A stretch of DNA of 64,000 nucleotides from Coleofasciculus sp. FACHB-1120 (lineage in GTDB: Bacteria; Cyanobacteriota; Cyanobacteriia; Cyanobacteriales; FACHB-T130), in contig NZ_JACJTV010000003.1 in the NCBI RefSeq assembly GCF_014698845.1, positions 248,001-312,000 of the forward strand, read 5' to 3'. The notes beneath the pieces are model-generated. The model ran no database searches. It saw nothing but the letters and a program-made list of their open reading frames with translations, and had not been told where the DNA came from. Shown here piece after piece: positions 35,117 through 44,877 of this stretch. How positions within the stretch are numbered: the stretch's first letter is position 1; every line of letters begins with the position of its first letter. Position numbers and translations under genes: made by a program.

Positions 35117-36049
35117 ATGCGCTCGTTCTTAGCCTCAATCCGTTTTTTCCGTTTCTTTCGACATTTAAGCTGGACAACCTTAAAGAAAACCTTCCAGCGC
35201 GTAGGTCAACGGCGGTTAACGGGGCTTTCGGCAGAAATGGCATACAACGCCATGTTAGCTTTGTTTCCAGCTATTTTGGCAATCTTGACTGCAATCGGTC
35301 TGTTTCAATCCTCAACAGACACTTTTGAAGGGTTAGCGAAGCAATTAGGTGAAATTGCCCCTAAAGAAGCTCTTTTCCTCATAGAAGGTTTTGCCCACGA
35401 AATCAGTCAATCGCAAAATCAAGGGCTGTTTTCCCTCAGCTTTGTTGCCGCTATTTGGGCTTCTTCTGGGGCGTTGAGTGCTGCTATGACCGCCCTCGAT
35501 CAAATCCATCAGATTCCGCCAGAAAGAACACGACCTTTTTGGAAAGCCAAGTTAATTTCTATTGCTCTGACGATTGGCACCATTGTGCTACTGATCATTG
35601 CTTCCTTTTTAGTGTTTATTAGCGACTTGATTGTGAAGCTATTAATCAGCCAAAGTGGACTATTGGAATTGTTGAGTATTTGGCGGCTTTTGAGCTGGCC
35701 TTTGGCATTAGGCATCGTCGCCTCAGCTTTTGCCTTCATCTATCGTTATGGTCCCAGCCGCTGGGTTGCCGGAACTCCCATCATGCCAGGCGCAATAGTG
35801 GCGGCGGTATCCTGGGCTATCATATCAGCTTTGTTTCGGCTTTACGTCTCTAACTTTGGTAATTACAACAAAGCCTATGGCGCAGTGGGTGCCGTTATTG
35901 TTTTAATGTTATGGCTGTATATGAGTTCTCTGGTACTGCTGATTGGCGATCAGTTAAACGTTACGGTGGGAGAGTCTATGCGGCACCGCAGCAAGGGGAA
36001 ATTAGCCTCTTTAGAGGCAGAGTCTGCACCAGAATCAAAAGCTGGGTAA
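35117..36049 (+). CDS. YihY/BrkB family inner membrane protein
   Basis: 310 residues with six membrane helices. GLSAEMAYNAMLALFPAILAILTAIGLFQ near residue 35 is the signature start of the family (formerly mis-named ribonuclease BN), and RYGPSRWVAGTPIMPGAIVA and YNKAYGAVGAVIVLMLWLYMSS follow near residues 210-270. The N-terminal 30 residues are basic and the C-terminal tail is short and charged. Molecular function is not established for the family. The ATG at 35117 is the only good start. The next gene is convergent with an 8-nt gap. Confidence 0.9.
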   Translation: MRSFLASIRFFRFFRHLSWTTLKKTFQRVGQRRLTGLSAEMAYNAMLALFPAILAILTAIGLFQSSTDTFEGLAKQLGEIAPKEALFLIEGFAHEISQSQNQGLFSLSFVAAIWASSGALSAAMTALDQIHQIPPERTRPFWKAKLISIALTIGTIVLLIIASFLVFISDLIVKLLISQSGLLELLSIWRLLSWPLALGIVASAFAFIYRYGPSRWVAGTPIMPGAIVAAVSWAIISALFRLYVSNFGNYNKAYGAVGAVIVLMLWLYMSSLVLLIGDQLNVTVGESMRHRSKGKLASLEAESAPESKAG

Positions 36050-36057
36050 ATCAAGAT

Positions 36058-36843
36058 TTAAACTTTTTCTGGGTACTTGATGGAGGGAACTTTCGGTGTT
36101 TCCTCCTCAATGCGGATTTGCACTTCTTTGACATAGGAACTCATGTAAGACATCAGTGCATAGATGAAGACAACAACACCCACCATCTCTAAACACTCTT
36201 CCAGACTTGACATCAGCATATATACGATTGCCTCTACTGTCTGTTTGGTTGAGGTAGCTCCCCAAATTAAACGACCATAGTTAGATACGTAAAAACCACT
36301 CACTAGCTCCATGCCAATCGAGCCTCCAACAAAGAAAGTTCCGGCAATCAGAAATAAACGCCGTGTCTTTGCAGGAAGATGGGCGAGAAATTTCAAAAAG
36401 AATAGCAAGACAAGAACTACAAAAGCGATGCCGAAAATTACCCAGGTATAGTATAAAAATCCGGTAGCCTTAAATGTATCTCGAAGTGGCTCAATCGTCT
36501 TTTCATGGAAACTTAGCCATTCGTCTGCCGATAGAAAGAGAAAAAGAACCGACAGAGTGCCCCAGTGGAACGTATAGCCATCGCTTTCAGTTTTCTTTGC
36601 GTAGGTAATAACCGCTAGCAAAATTGAACAAAGTAATAACAGCGATGCTGAAAACAATGCCGGAAAATTTTTCTCGCGATCGATGTTGAATAGCTCTACT
36701 AATTTATTTAACCATAAGAGCTTATAGCCTTGCTGGTACAGGAAATGCCTTGTTAACTGGCTGGCAAGGCTGGCAAAGATGAACCCCGTTACTACAAAAG
36801 TCAAAAATTTCCTAGCTTTCTTTGGAGAGATGAAAAACTGCAT
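36058..36843 (-). CDS. Polytopic membrane protein of unknown function
   Basis: 261 residues with about six or seven hydrophobic segments (for example FLTFVVTGFIFASLASQL, LLLLCSILLAVITYA, WVIFGIAFVVLVLLFFL). The loop DEWLSFHEKTIEPLRDT and the segment SLEECLEMVGVVVFIYALMSYM contain conserved-looking acidic residues. I do not recognise the family with certainty. The start ATG has a GAGAGG site nine bases upstream. It ends 8 nt from the convergent BrkB gene. It appears to be a single-gene unit. Confidence 0.7.
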   Translation of the reverse strand: MQFFISPKKARKFLTFVVTGFIFASLASQLTRHFLYQQGYKLLWLNKLVELFNIDREKNFPALFSASLLLLCSILLAVITYAKKTESDGYTFHWGTLSVLFLFLSADEWLSFHEKTIEPLRDTFKATGFLYYTWVIFGIAFVVLVLLFFLKFLAHLPAKTRRLFLIAGTFFVGGSIGMELVSGFYVSNYGRLIWGATSTKQTVEAIVYMLMSSLEECLEMVGVVVFIYALMSYMSSYVKEVQIRIEEETPKVPSIKYPEKV

Positions 36844-37192
36844 TTTGAAACCTCTCTTAAAAAATTTAAGCTCGGTAAAACGGAGGATTTAAAAATCCCC
36901 CTGATTTTTAAAGGGCTATTTGAGTGCTAATGGCGATTAAGAAGTAGAAGTGTACGATTTCTCCGCTAGCGGCGATCTCCAGCAAAAATTACACGAGTTC
37001 CGCTCGTGTTTTTGTAGAAACCACACGTAGAATAATTAAGGATAAGTTAATGATAGATTAAGTAAGATTTAACAAGATGTCAAGCCTAAGTCTGATGTCT
37101 AACGAAGTTTGGGCACCAGCACCCAAAAGCTTTTCTAAGTTTGTTTCTCAGAAAAATTGGTATAAATCATAAAAACTGAGCTTTACCCAAAG
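36844..37192. other. Intergenic region between a membrane protein gene and ssrA
   Basis: About 350 nt without a gene. It contains a stem-loop at 36991-37009 with T/A runs on both sides and otherwise AT-rich DNA. Confidence 0.6.
36991..37009. terminator. Bidirectional stem-loop
   Basis: ACACGAG (36991-36997) pairs with CTCGTGT (37003-37009). TTTT follows on the plus strand, and AATTTTTG follows on the minus strand. It could be a back-up terminator for ssrA read-through. Confidence 0.45.
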
Positions 37193-37229
37193 CAAAAACC
37201 ACCTTCTACTTTTGGGTAGAAGGTGGTTT
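37193..37229 (-). terminator. Factor-independent terminator of ssrA
   Basis: A perfect 14-bp stem (37196-37209 with 37216-37229) and six-base loop, followed in the minus direction by TTTTTGC. It lies 18 nt after the tmRNA 3' end. Confidence 0.85.
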
Positions 37230-37246
37230 GAGAAAGTAATTAAAAG

Positions 37247-37635
37247 TGGAGCCTACGGGAATCGAACCCGTGTCCAAATTGGGTATTAACCTATCGCTCA
37301 TTCACAGGTTTAGCCTATCTAATCCTCAAGGCGGGAACCATCCATTATCCCGGATGACAGGATTCTCTGATGAGGTCTTAGCTAGCAAATCTACCAGAGA
37401 CGACTTGCTATTGCATCCGTTGGGGTTGTTCTGTAGCCCTTAACGGAGTCAGACTACAGACGCTCAGAAACCTAAGATGAGGTTTTTAGGCAACGACAGC
37501 TGCCTGACGAGCGAATGCTACGATGTTGTTTTTCGCAGTTACTTTTTTTTGAGTCCAGTATTAACGAGAGAAGACTCACTCTCGACCTGAATCACGGGGC
37601 AGCGTTCGCCAACCTGTCGAAACCATGAAGGCCCC
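37247..37635 (-). ncRNA. ssrA: Transfer-messenger RNA (tmRNA)
   Basis: About 389 nt. The RNA rescues stalled ribosomes and tags the unfinished protein. The 5' end GGGGCCTTCATGGTTTCGAC pairs as an acceptor stem (seven pairs with one G-U) with the 3' end AGGCTCC followed by A; CCA is not encoded. The 3' T arm GGGTTCGATTCCC is intact. The tag reading frame lies at 37486-37536 and reads AKNNIVAFARQAAVVA then TAA, close to other cyanobacterial tags. A -10 box and a strong terminator bracket the gene. Confidence 0.96.
37486..37536 (-). other. tmRNA tag-peptide reading frame
   Basis: Sixteen codons from GCG to the TAA stop: AKNNIVAFARQAAVVA. The C-terminal Ala-Val-Val-Ala is a suitable signal for ClpXP-type degradation. 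The resume codon is inferred by similarity to other cyanobacterial tmRNAs. Confidence 0.8.
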
Positions 37636-37651
37636 CTGTCTTACATATCCT

Positions 37652-37657
37652 ATTATA
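37652..37657 (-). promoter_or_regulatory. -10 box of the ssrA promoter
   Basis: A perfect TATAAT on the minus strand lies 16 nt before the mature tmRNA 5' end, leaving room for a short 5' leader. No good -35 element is seen at the usual distance. Confidence 0.55.
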
Positions 37658-37830
37658 GTTATTTGTTGAAAGAGTGGCTGGAGATAGGAAGATTTCCAGA
37701 GAGATTTTCGGGGTGTAATAGCCGAACGATTAAGTTCGGTTTAATCGGCGTTGGCATTCCAGTTGGCATTCCAGATTTAGAGGGAAACGCGATCACTGCC
37801 AACTGTGCAAACGTGTGATACAAGCAGTCG

Positions 37831-39558
37831 CTAATTATCCTTCTGCTTGTCTTGCTTTTCCGCTTTCTCTGGTTTATCCCGCTTGTCCAGTTTGTCCGGT
37901 TTAGACTTCTTTTCCGATTCCGGTTGGGATGGAGTTTCTAGTTTTGGTTTTGTAATGGGCACAACCACTGAACTCGGCGGTGCGGAAGCCTCTGGTGCAG
38001 AAGATGAGGGTGCCGGATTCGTCGGCTTTTGATCGCTACGAGGGAATGGCGGCGTTATCTCCGAAGCGGGAGGAGGCTGTGGAGTGGCAGCCGGGGCGGG
38101 TGGTGGCTGTTCCGAAGCGGGAGAAGATTGTGAATTGGTAGCAGCCGGTGGGGTTTGTTCGGATGTAGGAACCGGCTGTTTTCGCTCCTGAGGTTCTATT
38201 TCTGCCTGTCCAGCGTTCTTGTTCGTCTCACCATTCGATTGCGGCTTGTTCGAGTTAGAGGAGTTCGATGAAGCGTTGGATGCTGGAACATTCCGGTTAA
38301 CGCGCTGTTGCTGAGATTTTCTGCGGAAGGATTTTTGAACTTCAACGGGTTTCCGTTCAGACTCAGCAGAGGTGCTATTGATTTTCTCTATGGGTTCGGG
38401 AGTGACAGTTAGCGGCTCTTGCGGCTGATTTTGCGGCTGGGAAACCGGGGCAACAGAGGAGGCGTCGGGCGGTTGAGACTGACGCCCGACAAAACTCAAC
38501 GCGATCGCTAAACCGGATGCGATCGCGACTCCTGTCGCAATGAAAAGACTGCGGGGACTTCGGAAGGTGGAAGGACGGGATTGATGGTTTCTGGCTTCTG
38601 AGACGGGCGATGCGATCGCGTTTCCATTTCTTGAACCCGAATTTTTTCCCGCCAAAGCTTCGCCTCTAGGCGGTGACATGGGGATAACCGGCACAGTTGC
38701 CGCTGTATGAGTTGGAGGCATTATTTCGGCAACGGAACCTGCAAACTGAAGATCCGGCAACAGAGACAGCCATTCATCCACACTGCCGGGTCGATATTGA
38801 GCATCCACAGCCATCCCGCGCATCACTGCCTGATTTATCGCCGGACTCAGGTAAGGTTTCAAGTCGCGCGGTGCTGGCATCGGTTGCCTGTCTCTGAGTA
38901 CCGCAGGCGTCGGAACTGTTGCCGTTAAAAGCGCGTAAAGTGTGGAGGCTAACCCATAAACATCCGTCGCTGGGGTGCGCTTTGCTTGGGGTAGGTACTG
39001 CTCAATGGGGGCATACCCTTCAGAAACAATACTTGTGTGAGTTTGGGTTGAGTCTGGCGTAAACTCCCGCGAAATCCCAAAGTCAATCAGCACCACCTCT
39101 TGAGTTCCTTGGCGCAGAATGATGTTCTGGGGCTTGATATCCCGATGCAGCAGATTATTTTGATGCACCACTTTGACTGCTGCCCCAATCTGCTGCATGA
39201 AGTGGATAGCAGCGGACTCTGGCAGAGGTTTGTCCGGAAACACGACCTCTTGCAAAGTTTGACCAGCAATATAGTCCATTACCAGGTAGGGCAACCCAGC
39301 TTCCAAAAAGAAATCGTTAACCCGAACGATATTGGGATGGACGCACAACGCCAAACGTCTTGCTTCATCCTGAAACTGACGTCCAAATCGGGCAAAGTCA
39401 GGATGCCGACAGAGGGAATCGTTGAGCGTTTTAATGACTACAGGTTGACCCAAGTAGTGGTGGGTGGCTTGAAAGGTAACGCCAAAGCCACCCCGTCCCA
39501 GTTCTCGATCGAGAGTGTATTTGCCACCCTGCAAAGTTTTGCCAACTAGCGTGTCCAT
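37831..39558 (-). CDS. Serine/threonine protein kinase with transmembrane helix and Pro/Lys-rich tail
   Basis: 575 residues. The kinase domain (about 12-270) is complete: GRGGFGVTF glycine loop, K43 in VVIKTLN, catalytic D140 in HRDIKPQN, D159 in DFGIS, and [10 protein letters not shown] in the activation segment. A single membrane helix follows (about residues 340-360). The outer part is a 200-residue Pro/Ser/Gln-rich low-complexity region ending in a Lys/Asp-rich tail; it may reach into the periplasm or bind peptidoglycan. It is 63 nt downstream of the Omp85-like gene on the same strand and probably co-transcribed with it. Confidence 0.93.
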   Translation of the reverse strand: MDTLVGKTLQGGKYTLDRELGRGGFGVTFQATHHYLGQPVVIKTLNDSLCRHPDFARFGRQFQDEARRLALCVHPNIVRVNDFFLEAGLPYLVMDYIAGQTLQEVVFPDKPLPESAAIHFMQQIGAAVKVVHQNNLLHRDIKPQNIILRQGTQEVVLIDFGISREFTPDSTQTHTSIVSEGYAPIEQYLPQAKRTPATDVYGLASTLYALLTATVPTPAVLRDRQPMPAPRDLKPYLSPAINQAVMRGMAVDAQYRPGSVDEWLSLLPDLQFAGSVAEIMPPTHTAATVPVIPMSPPRGEALAGKNSGSRNGNAIASPVSEARNHQSRPSTFRSPRSLFIATGVAIASGLAIALSFVGRQSQPPDASSVAPVSQPQNQPQEPLTVTPEPIEKINSTSAESERKPVEVQKSFRRKSQQQRVNRNVPASNASSNSSNSNKPQSNGETNKNAGQAEIEPQERKQPVPTSEQTPPAATNSQSSPASEQPPPAPAATPQPPPASEITPPFPRSDQKPTNPAPSSSAPEASAPPSSVVVPITKPKLETPSQPESEKKSKPDKLDKRDKPEKAEKQDKQKDN

Positions 39559-39621
39559 GCAATCACCAAGAATGAAGGATGAGCTAATTTGAACTCATTT
39601 AAATTTCTCTTCCTTCCGATG

Positions 39622-41727
39622 TTAGAACCTTTGACCGATCCCGAATTGGAGTCGGCTTTCACCGTGGTCGTTGATGCCAAAGTCAGCCCTGAGCAAGCCA
39701 ATCGGGGACTGGACGCGCACACCAGCTCCGTAGCCGAAGCCAGTTCCTTGTTTGCCACGAACGGTTCCAGGTTCTCCCGGCACCGTATCGCCAGAGCCTA
39801 AGTCGGAGCCGAAGTCAGCGAATAAAACGCCACCTACCGGCTTAAAAACTGGGAAGCGATACTCGGCAGAGGCTAACACATAGCTGCGACCGCTGGCAAC
39901 ATCACCACTTCCGTAGCCCCGTACAGAATTGATGCCACCGAGATTAAAGGCTTCATAGGGCGGGAGATTACCGATGGTTGTGCCTCCCTGCACGTTGAAG
40001 GCTAATACATCTGGAGTTGCACCGTTGGTTAAATTAAAGGGTATGTACTGGCTGTAGTTTGCCTTAACCCGGTTCATCAAAATACTGCCGTTCCCAACCG
40101 GGATCGATTGTTCTGTACTGAGACTGACAACCGAGCCTTTCGTTGGGTTAATCGGATTGTCTCGTTTATCTTGTGCGATCCCAGCAGACACAGAAACTTT
40201 GTCGTCGATACCGTTTTGGCTATAGGAAAGGCGATTTCCTAATTCATCTACGGGTGAGAGATTGCCTTTACTATCGCGGATACTGGTGCGGGTGTAGTTC
40301 ACTCCTACCGATGCCTGCACATCGCCCACAGGTTTCGTGAAGGTGACACCGCCGCCAAACTGCCCTTCCCGAACTTTGTCCCCATTTGGCAACTTGACAT
40401 CTTCATTAAAGGTTTCGGAAAGTTGCCGCTGTCGAGATGCCTCGATACTATATCCAGGGCGGTCTGGATTGCTGGCGCGATAGGGGCTGGTAACATTCCC
40501 ATTAAACTGTAAGTCGCTGCGGCTTGCTTGGACATTCAAACCCACCTGCTGGTTAATGCCCCCGAAATTCTGGTCTTTATAATTAATGCTGCCGAAGATG
40601 CCACTGTTCTCGCTGTAACCGCCACCGACGTTGACGGCGCGGGAAGTGCGTTCGGTAAGGTCGTAGCTAACGTCAACTTTTCGAGAATCGCCACTGAGAG
40701 AAACATCCGCGTTCTCAAACAGCCCTAACTGATACAGCCGTTGCAAGTCTGTCCGTGCCGCATCGACCCGGAAAGGTTGACCCGGCTTCAGTTTTAACTC
40801 CTGACGGACGAAATTTTCTTGGGTGCGTCCTTTGGTTGGCTTTCCCTCACTGTCTAAAAAGCGGATTTTCACATCCCCAACGGTGCCCTCAGCAACTTCA
40901 ATGGTGACGACCCCATCCCGGCTGGGTTGTACGGCTAGCACTTGTGCTGCCACATAACCATTTTGCTTGTACCATTGGTTGATTTGTTCGGCACTTTGGT
41001 TGAGGAGATTGGGGCTAATTTTTGTCCCCAGTTGGGATTTGAAAAGGTCATTGGCAACTGCTGGGGTCAAGGCTTGGGCACCGGAAAGTTTGAGCGATCG
41101 CACCACTAGGGGTTTCACCTCGAAGACTGTCCTCAGTCCATTTGGCTCGGTATAACTGGTTACGTTGGCATCAGTAAATAGCCCGGTCGCTAAAATCGCG
41201 GTCACATCCTTTTGCAGCTGGCTTTGAGTGGTATCGCCGCCCGGACGAGTTTTAATTGTTTGACGGACAATTTGCTGCAACTCTGGTGTTGCTCCCGCTA
41301 CCTCAATATCTGTTGCGGTTACGACCAAATCTGGTGAATTGATAGAGCTAGCAGGCGCTTTTGGGGGAACGCGAGTCGTCTGCGTAAATTGAGGCAGTGT
41401 CCGGGTTTCGGGTGCAGCAATGGCTCTCGCGGGGCGGGTAGTGACAGAATTAACTGGAACAACTACCTGGCTATTGACGGGTTGTTGAGCTGGCGCGGAT
41501 GACCGGCGCGTACCCGAAGTAACCGGGACAACTACCTGAGCATCTGCTATTTTTTGAGTTGCGGCTGTTGAGGAGGGCACATCGGAAGTGACTGGGACAA
41601 CGACAACTTCTTCAGCGTTTGGTGTCTGGGTCGGGGTGGTAGAAGTTGTACTCGCGCTAGCAAGGGAACCGAGATCGCTTGCAGCCAAAACCGCTAAGGT
41701 ACAAATAGCTAGAGAAGGAACGCGCAT
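39622..41727 (-). CDS. Omp85/BamA-family outer membrane protein with POTRA domains
   Basis: 701 residues from the Met at 41727, which opens a signal peptide (RVPSLAICTLAVLAASDL). A 90-residue variable region follows with three spaced VVVPV(T/N)S motifs. Then come about three POTRA domains (about 140-375) and a 16-strand-type beta barrel, with the family motif GGINSVRGYGSGDVASG and a C-terminal LQFGIGQRF ending in Phe, as expected for barrel proteins. Omp85 proteins insert or secrete outer-membrane proteins; cyanobacterial members are related to chloroplast Toc75. It is upstream of the Ser/Thr kinase gene. Confidence 0.92.
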   Translation of the reverse strand: MRVPSLAICTLAVLAASDLGSLASASTTSTTPTQTPNAEEVVVVPVTSDVPSSTAATQKIADAQVVVPVTSGTRRSSAPAQQPVNSQVVVPVNSVTTRPARAIAAPETRTLPQFTQTTRVPPKAPASSINSPDLVVTATDIEVAGATPELQQIVRQTIKTRPGGDTTQSQLQKDVTAILATGLFTDANVTSYTEPNGLRTVFEVKPLVVRSLKLSGAQALTPAVANDLFKSQLGTKISPNLLNQSAEQINQWYKQNGYVAAQVLAVQPSRDGVVTIEVAEGTVGDVKIRFLDSEGKPTKGRTQENFVRQELKLKPGQPFRVDAARTDLQRLYQLGLFENADVSLSGDSRKVDVSYDLTERTSRAVNVGGGYSENSGIFGSINYKDQNFGGINQQVGLNVQASRSDLQFNGNVTSPYRASNPDRPGYSIEASRQRQLSETFNEDVKLPNGDKVREGQFGGGVTFTKPVGDVQASVGVNYTRTSIRDSKGNLSPVDELGNRLSYSQNGIDDKVSVSAGIAQDKRDNPINPTKGSVVSLSTEQSIPVGNGSILMNRVKANYSQYIPFNLTNGATPDVLAFNVQGGTTIGNLPPYEAFNLGGINSVRGYGSGDVASGRSYVLASAEYRFPVFKPVGGVLFADFGSDLGSGDTVPGEPGTVRGKQGTGFGYGAGVRVQSPIGLLRADFGINDHGESRLQFGIGQRF

Positions 41728-41993
41728 TATAGAAAACCAGGGAGAGAGAGGAGGAGAAGGAGATTGCATACAGATATCCAGCGAAATGGTATAAGACGGT
41801 AGCTAGTGTAAAATCGCTAATTGCTTATCGCTTATGAGGTTTTGTTAAATTTGACACTCGCTATTGCCTTCTGGTTCCATTCGTCGATTTTGAATTTTGA
41901 AATTTCTCCCTGGCTTCTCTGGAGCAAGGAAGGTTGGATTTTGGATTGGCGATGGAGAAACAATCGAAAATCTAAAATCTGTGGAGGTCTGGG

Positions 41994-43310
41994 ATGAGGG
42001 TACTGTGCCTCAGCAATGGTCATGGGGAGGACATTATTGCCGTCCGGATTTTGCAAGAACTTCAGCAACAGTCTCATTCTTTGGAACTAGCAGCCTTGCC
42101 ATTGGTGGGTGATGGGCGAGCTTACGCTGAGTTAGATATCCCCATCATTAGTCACGTGCAAACGATGCCCTCCGGTGGCTTTATCTATATGGATGGGCGT
42201 CAACTAGTGCGAGATGTACAGGGCGGTTTACTACAGCTCACCCTCGCCCAGCATCGTGCGATCCGAAAGTGGGCGTCCCCAGGCAGACCCAAGGAGCGAA
42301 GCAGAGGGGTCATCCTGGCGGTGGGGGATATTGTCCCGCTATTGTTTGGCTGGTTAAGCGGTGTTCCCTATGCTTTTGTGGGTACGGCTAAATCAGAATA
42401 TTATTTGCGAGATGAAGCGGGGCCATTGCCACGGCGCGACCAAAGAGGGCGCTGGGAAGGTTGGTCTGGGTCGGTTTACTTGCCTTGGGAACGTTGGCTG
42501 ATGAGTCAACGGCGTTGTAAAGCGGTGTTTCCTAGAGATGGGCTGACAACTCAGATGTTAAAGAAGTGGTCTATCCCGGCGTTTGATTTAGGGAACCCGA
42601 TGATGGATGGCCTGCAACCACCCAGACCAAAAGCAATATTTTATTCGTCAAATGCTGAACAAGAAGAGATGAGGCGATCGCTAATGGTGGCGCTGCTTCC
42701 CGGTTCTAGACCTCCAGAAGCTTATGCCAATTGGCAGCAAATTATGCAAGCTTGTGTGGGGTTAATGCAGGCGTTTGCACCTCGACCCGTCCTATTTCTG
42801 GGCGCGATCGCACTTGGGTTAAATTTAGACCCTTTGTGCCAAACCCTTGAAGCTCAGGGTTGGCGAGAATCCAATGCACCGAGAGAAAGTGAGAAATCTC
42901 CTTTACCAATTTCTGACCCAGAAGCCCTAACTTTTACGAAAGATAATGGCACTCTGATTCTGACTCAGCACGCTTATAACGATTGTTTGAATCAAGCAGA
43001 TTTAGCGATCGCAATGGCTGGTACAGCAACTGAGCAGTTTGTTGGATTGGGGAAACCCGCGATCGCGATTCCAGGAGAAGGTCCTCAGTTTACCTACGCC
43101 TTTGCCGAAGCTCAATCTCGCCTGCTGGGCCCTTCCCTGATTTTGGTAGAACAACCCGCTAAAGTTGCCGGGGTTGTGCAATATTTATTACACGATCCCG
43201 ATCGGCTACAACTAATTGCTGAAAATGGTCGCCGCCGCATGGGGGAAGCAGGAGCTGCGGAGCGGATTGCTGCTTGTGTAATGGAACGTTTGTTGGGTTT
43301 TTACATTTGA
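41994..43310 (+). CDS. Lipid-A-disaccharide synthase-related glycosyltransferase
   Basis: 438 residues. It begins MRVLCLSNGHGEDIIAVRIL with a GGAGG site (41982-41986) before the ATG. GVILAVGDIVPLLFGWLSG, ALLPGSRPPEAYANW and the late AGTATEQFVGLGKPAIAIPGEGPQ match the cyanobacterial lipid-A-disaccharide-synthase-related family (GT-B fold, nucleotide-binding C-terminal half). True LpxB makes the lipid A disaccharide; this branch is divergent and its substrate is not known to me. Residues about 94-105 (ASPGRPKERSRG) look like an in-frame insertion of repeat DNA. Divergent from the Omp85 operon. Confidence 0.85.
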   Translation: MRVLCLSNGHGEDIIAVRILQELQQQSHSLELAALPLVGDGRAYAELDIPIISHVQTMPSGGFIYMDGRQLVRDVQGGLLQLTLAQHRAIRKWASPGRPKERSRGVILAVGDIVPLLFGWLSGVPYAFVGTAKSEYYLRDEAGPLPRRDQRGRWEGWSGSVYLPWERWLMSQRRCKAVFPRDGLTTQMLKKWSIPAFDLGNPMMDGLQPPRPKAIFYSSNAEQEEMRRSLMVALLPGSRPPEAYANWQQIMQACVGLMQAFAPRPVLFLGAIALGLNLDPLCQTLEAQGWRESNAPRESEKSPLPISDPEALTFTKDNGTLILTQHAYNDCLNQADLAIAMAGTATEQFVGLGKPAIAIPGEGPQFTYAFAEAQSRLLGPSLILVEQPAKVAGVVQYLLHDPDRLQLIAENGRRRMGEAGAAERIAACVMERLLGFYI

Positions 43311-43561
43311 CCTTAGGTTCAATTCTTGCGATTTCTCAGTGGCAGTAGGGGAGCAAAATTGTTCCTCCCCTACGCTTCCTCAGCTTTGTTGAAAGGAATG
43401 ATTAGCCAACTTATACTCAATCCGTTTATTCATTGAGTTGATGTCCAAACTATAATAGAGAATAGAGGATAAGTTTCTTTAAGAAGAGATTGCTTGGCTT
43501 AAGCAAATAAAATTTTAGGTTTGGGTTCATCCAGCCATTGATTAGAGAGGGATCAAAATCC

Positions 43562-43984
43562 ATGTACAAGATAGGTGTATTGGATGATGATGAAAATTGG
43601 TGTTTGATTGTAGAGCGCTTTTTACGAAAAGATTTTGAAGTTCATATTTATAAAACAGTTTTTACATTTTTACAAGAAATAGAAAGTTACGATTTACTGA
43701 TTATCGATTTTTCTCTTCCACCGGCTCCTTATGAAAAAGGCATGGATGGTTGCGAGATTATCAATCATATAAAAGACAAGTTGATAAATCCTCCTTTATT
43801 AGTTTTAGCAACCGGATTTATTAGTGCCAACGAGTTAGAGTTCGGTCGGGAAATTTGTCCAGAAGCAGATGCTTTTTTAGCGAAAGATGCAGGATTAGAT
43901 ATCATTTTGAATCAAATCAAACAGCTGCTAGATTCTAAAAATCGTGATGCATCTAATCGAGCGATCGCAAATCCACCCAGTTAG
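43562..43984 (+). CDS. Stand-alone response-regulator receiver protein
   Basis: 140 residues from the ATG at 43562. A single receiver domain starts IGVLDDDENWCLIVERFL with the acidic pocket, and YDLLIIDFSLPP contains the likely phosphorylated Asp. TGFISANELE supplies the conserved Thr position, and AKDAGLDIILNQIKQLL the Lys. There is no output domain. A TATAAT sequence at 43451-43456 could be its -10 box. No histidine kinase is adjacent, so the partner is unknown. The protein has an acidic N-terminal half and is more AT-rich than its neighbours. Confidence 0.88.
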   Translation: MYKIGVLDDDENWCLIVERFLRKDFEVHIYKTVFTFLQEIESYDLLIIDFSLPPAPYEKGMDGCEIINHIKDKLINPPLLVLATGFISANELEFGREICPEADAFLAKDAGLDIILNQIKQLLDSKNRDASNRAIANPPS

Positions 43985-44074
43985 ATGCCTCATGACTCAA
44001 TAAACGCTAAATTTCCCGTTCGTATTCGCTTGATAAACTACATTGTACAGACAGGGAAAAGTGAAAAAGCGTGC

Positions 44075-44800
44075 TTAGATATTCTTGACCAACACTCCGA
44101 TTTCCCGCTGGATCGGCAGCACGTCTAAAATATCGGTTTGAGAGCAATATTTTAGGTCTTCTTGACAGTCGAGGCGTAACAGGCGTTGACCGTGACTGGC
44201 GTGGTGGAACAACTCTAGTAAATTATTGTGCCACTGCTGGTAAAGAGCGATCGCAGCACATCCTTCATCATTCGCTAATTCTAGCGACCCTTTTTCTTGC
44301 AAAGAATGAGCAATCGCACCTGCACACACCGTATCCTCCAGGGAAAAACTACCTTCCCAACCCGATCCCAGCAGCCAAACCGTCTCCGGCTGCTTGCTGA
44401 GAACGTATTCCACCACTGCTTGACGATTCACCAGCGCTGCTGCCAGAACCACTGGAGCCTTCTGTACTCGTGTTAGGGCGCGAGTGCCATTCGTAGTACT
44501 GATAAATAACCGCCGTCCCTGTACGTGCTCTGGCGTACAATCTAGGGGAGAATTGCCCAAATCGCAGCCAGACACTTTAGCACCGCCTCGTTCACCGGCA
44601 CGCAACCGGAGATCGGCTTGCCACTGTTCGCTGACTTGCATCAAAGTTTCCATATCGCTGAAGACTTGGACAGCCTCAGCACCCGCATTCAGGGCGGTGG
44701 CGATAGTAGTCGTGGCGCGGAGTACGTCGATAGCGATCGCGCAATCCGGTACGCTGTCGGAGGGCGTCAATTCGGGTGTGTGGTAGACAAATAACTTCAC
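44075..44800 (-). CDS. comB: 2-phosphosulfolactate phosphatase family protein (ComB)
   Basis: About 241 residues from the GTG at 44800 ([11 protein letters not shown]); an ATG at 44824 would add eight residues. [44 protein letters not shown] and [14 protein letters not shown] are the family motifs. The founding enzyme dephosphorylates 2-phosphosulfolactate in coenzyme M synthesis; cyanobacteria lack that pathway as far as known, so the real substrate here is uncertain. The gene is convergent with the receiver gene and 77 nt downstream of the thioesterase gene on the same strand. Confidence 0.88.
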   Translation of the reverse strand: MKLFVYHTPELTPSDSVPDCAIAIDVLRATTTIATALNAGAEAVQVFSDMETLMQVSEQWQADLRLRAGERGGAKVSGCDLGNSPLDCTPEHVQGRRLFISTTNGTRALTRVQKAPVVLAAALVNRQAVVEYVLSKQPETVWLLGSGWEGSFSLEDTVCAGAIAHSLQEKGSLELANDEGCAAIALYQQWHNNLLELFHHASHGQRLLRLDCQEDLKYCSQTDILDVLPIQREIGVLVKNI

Positions 44801-44877
44801 AATTAAGCTTTTACCTGCAATCAAAACTATTGACTTAACATTTTAGGGAGCATTAGGTACAAAAGCTTACCAATTAG

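Noticed and set aside
37247-37260. tRNA suggested by the T-arm-like sequence
   Set aside because: It is the 3' tRNA-like part of the tmRNA; the anticodon arm is missing and the tag frame is present.
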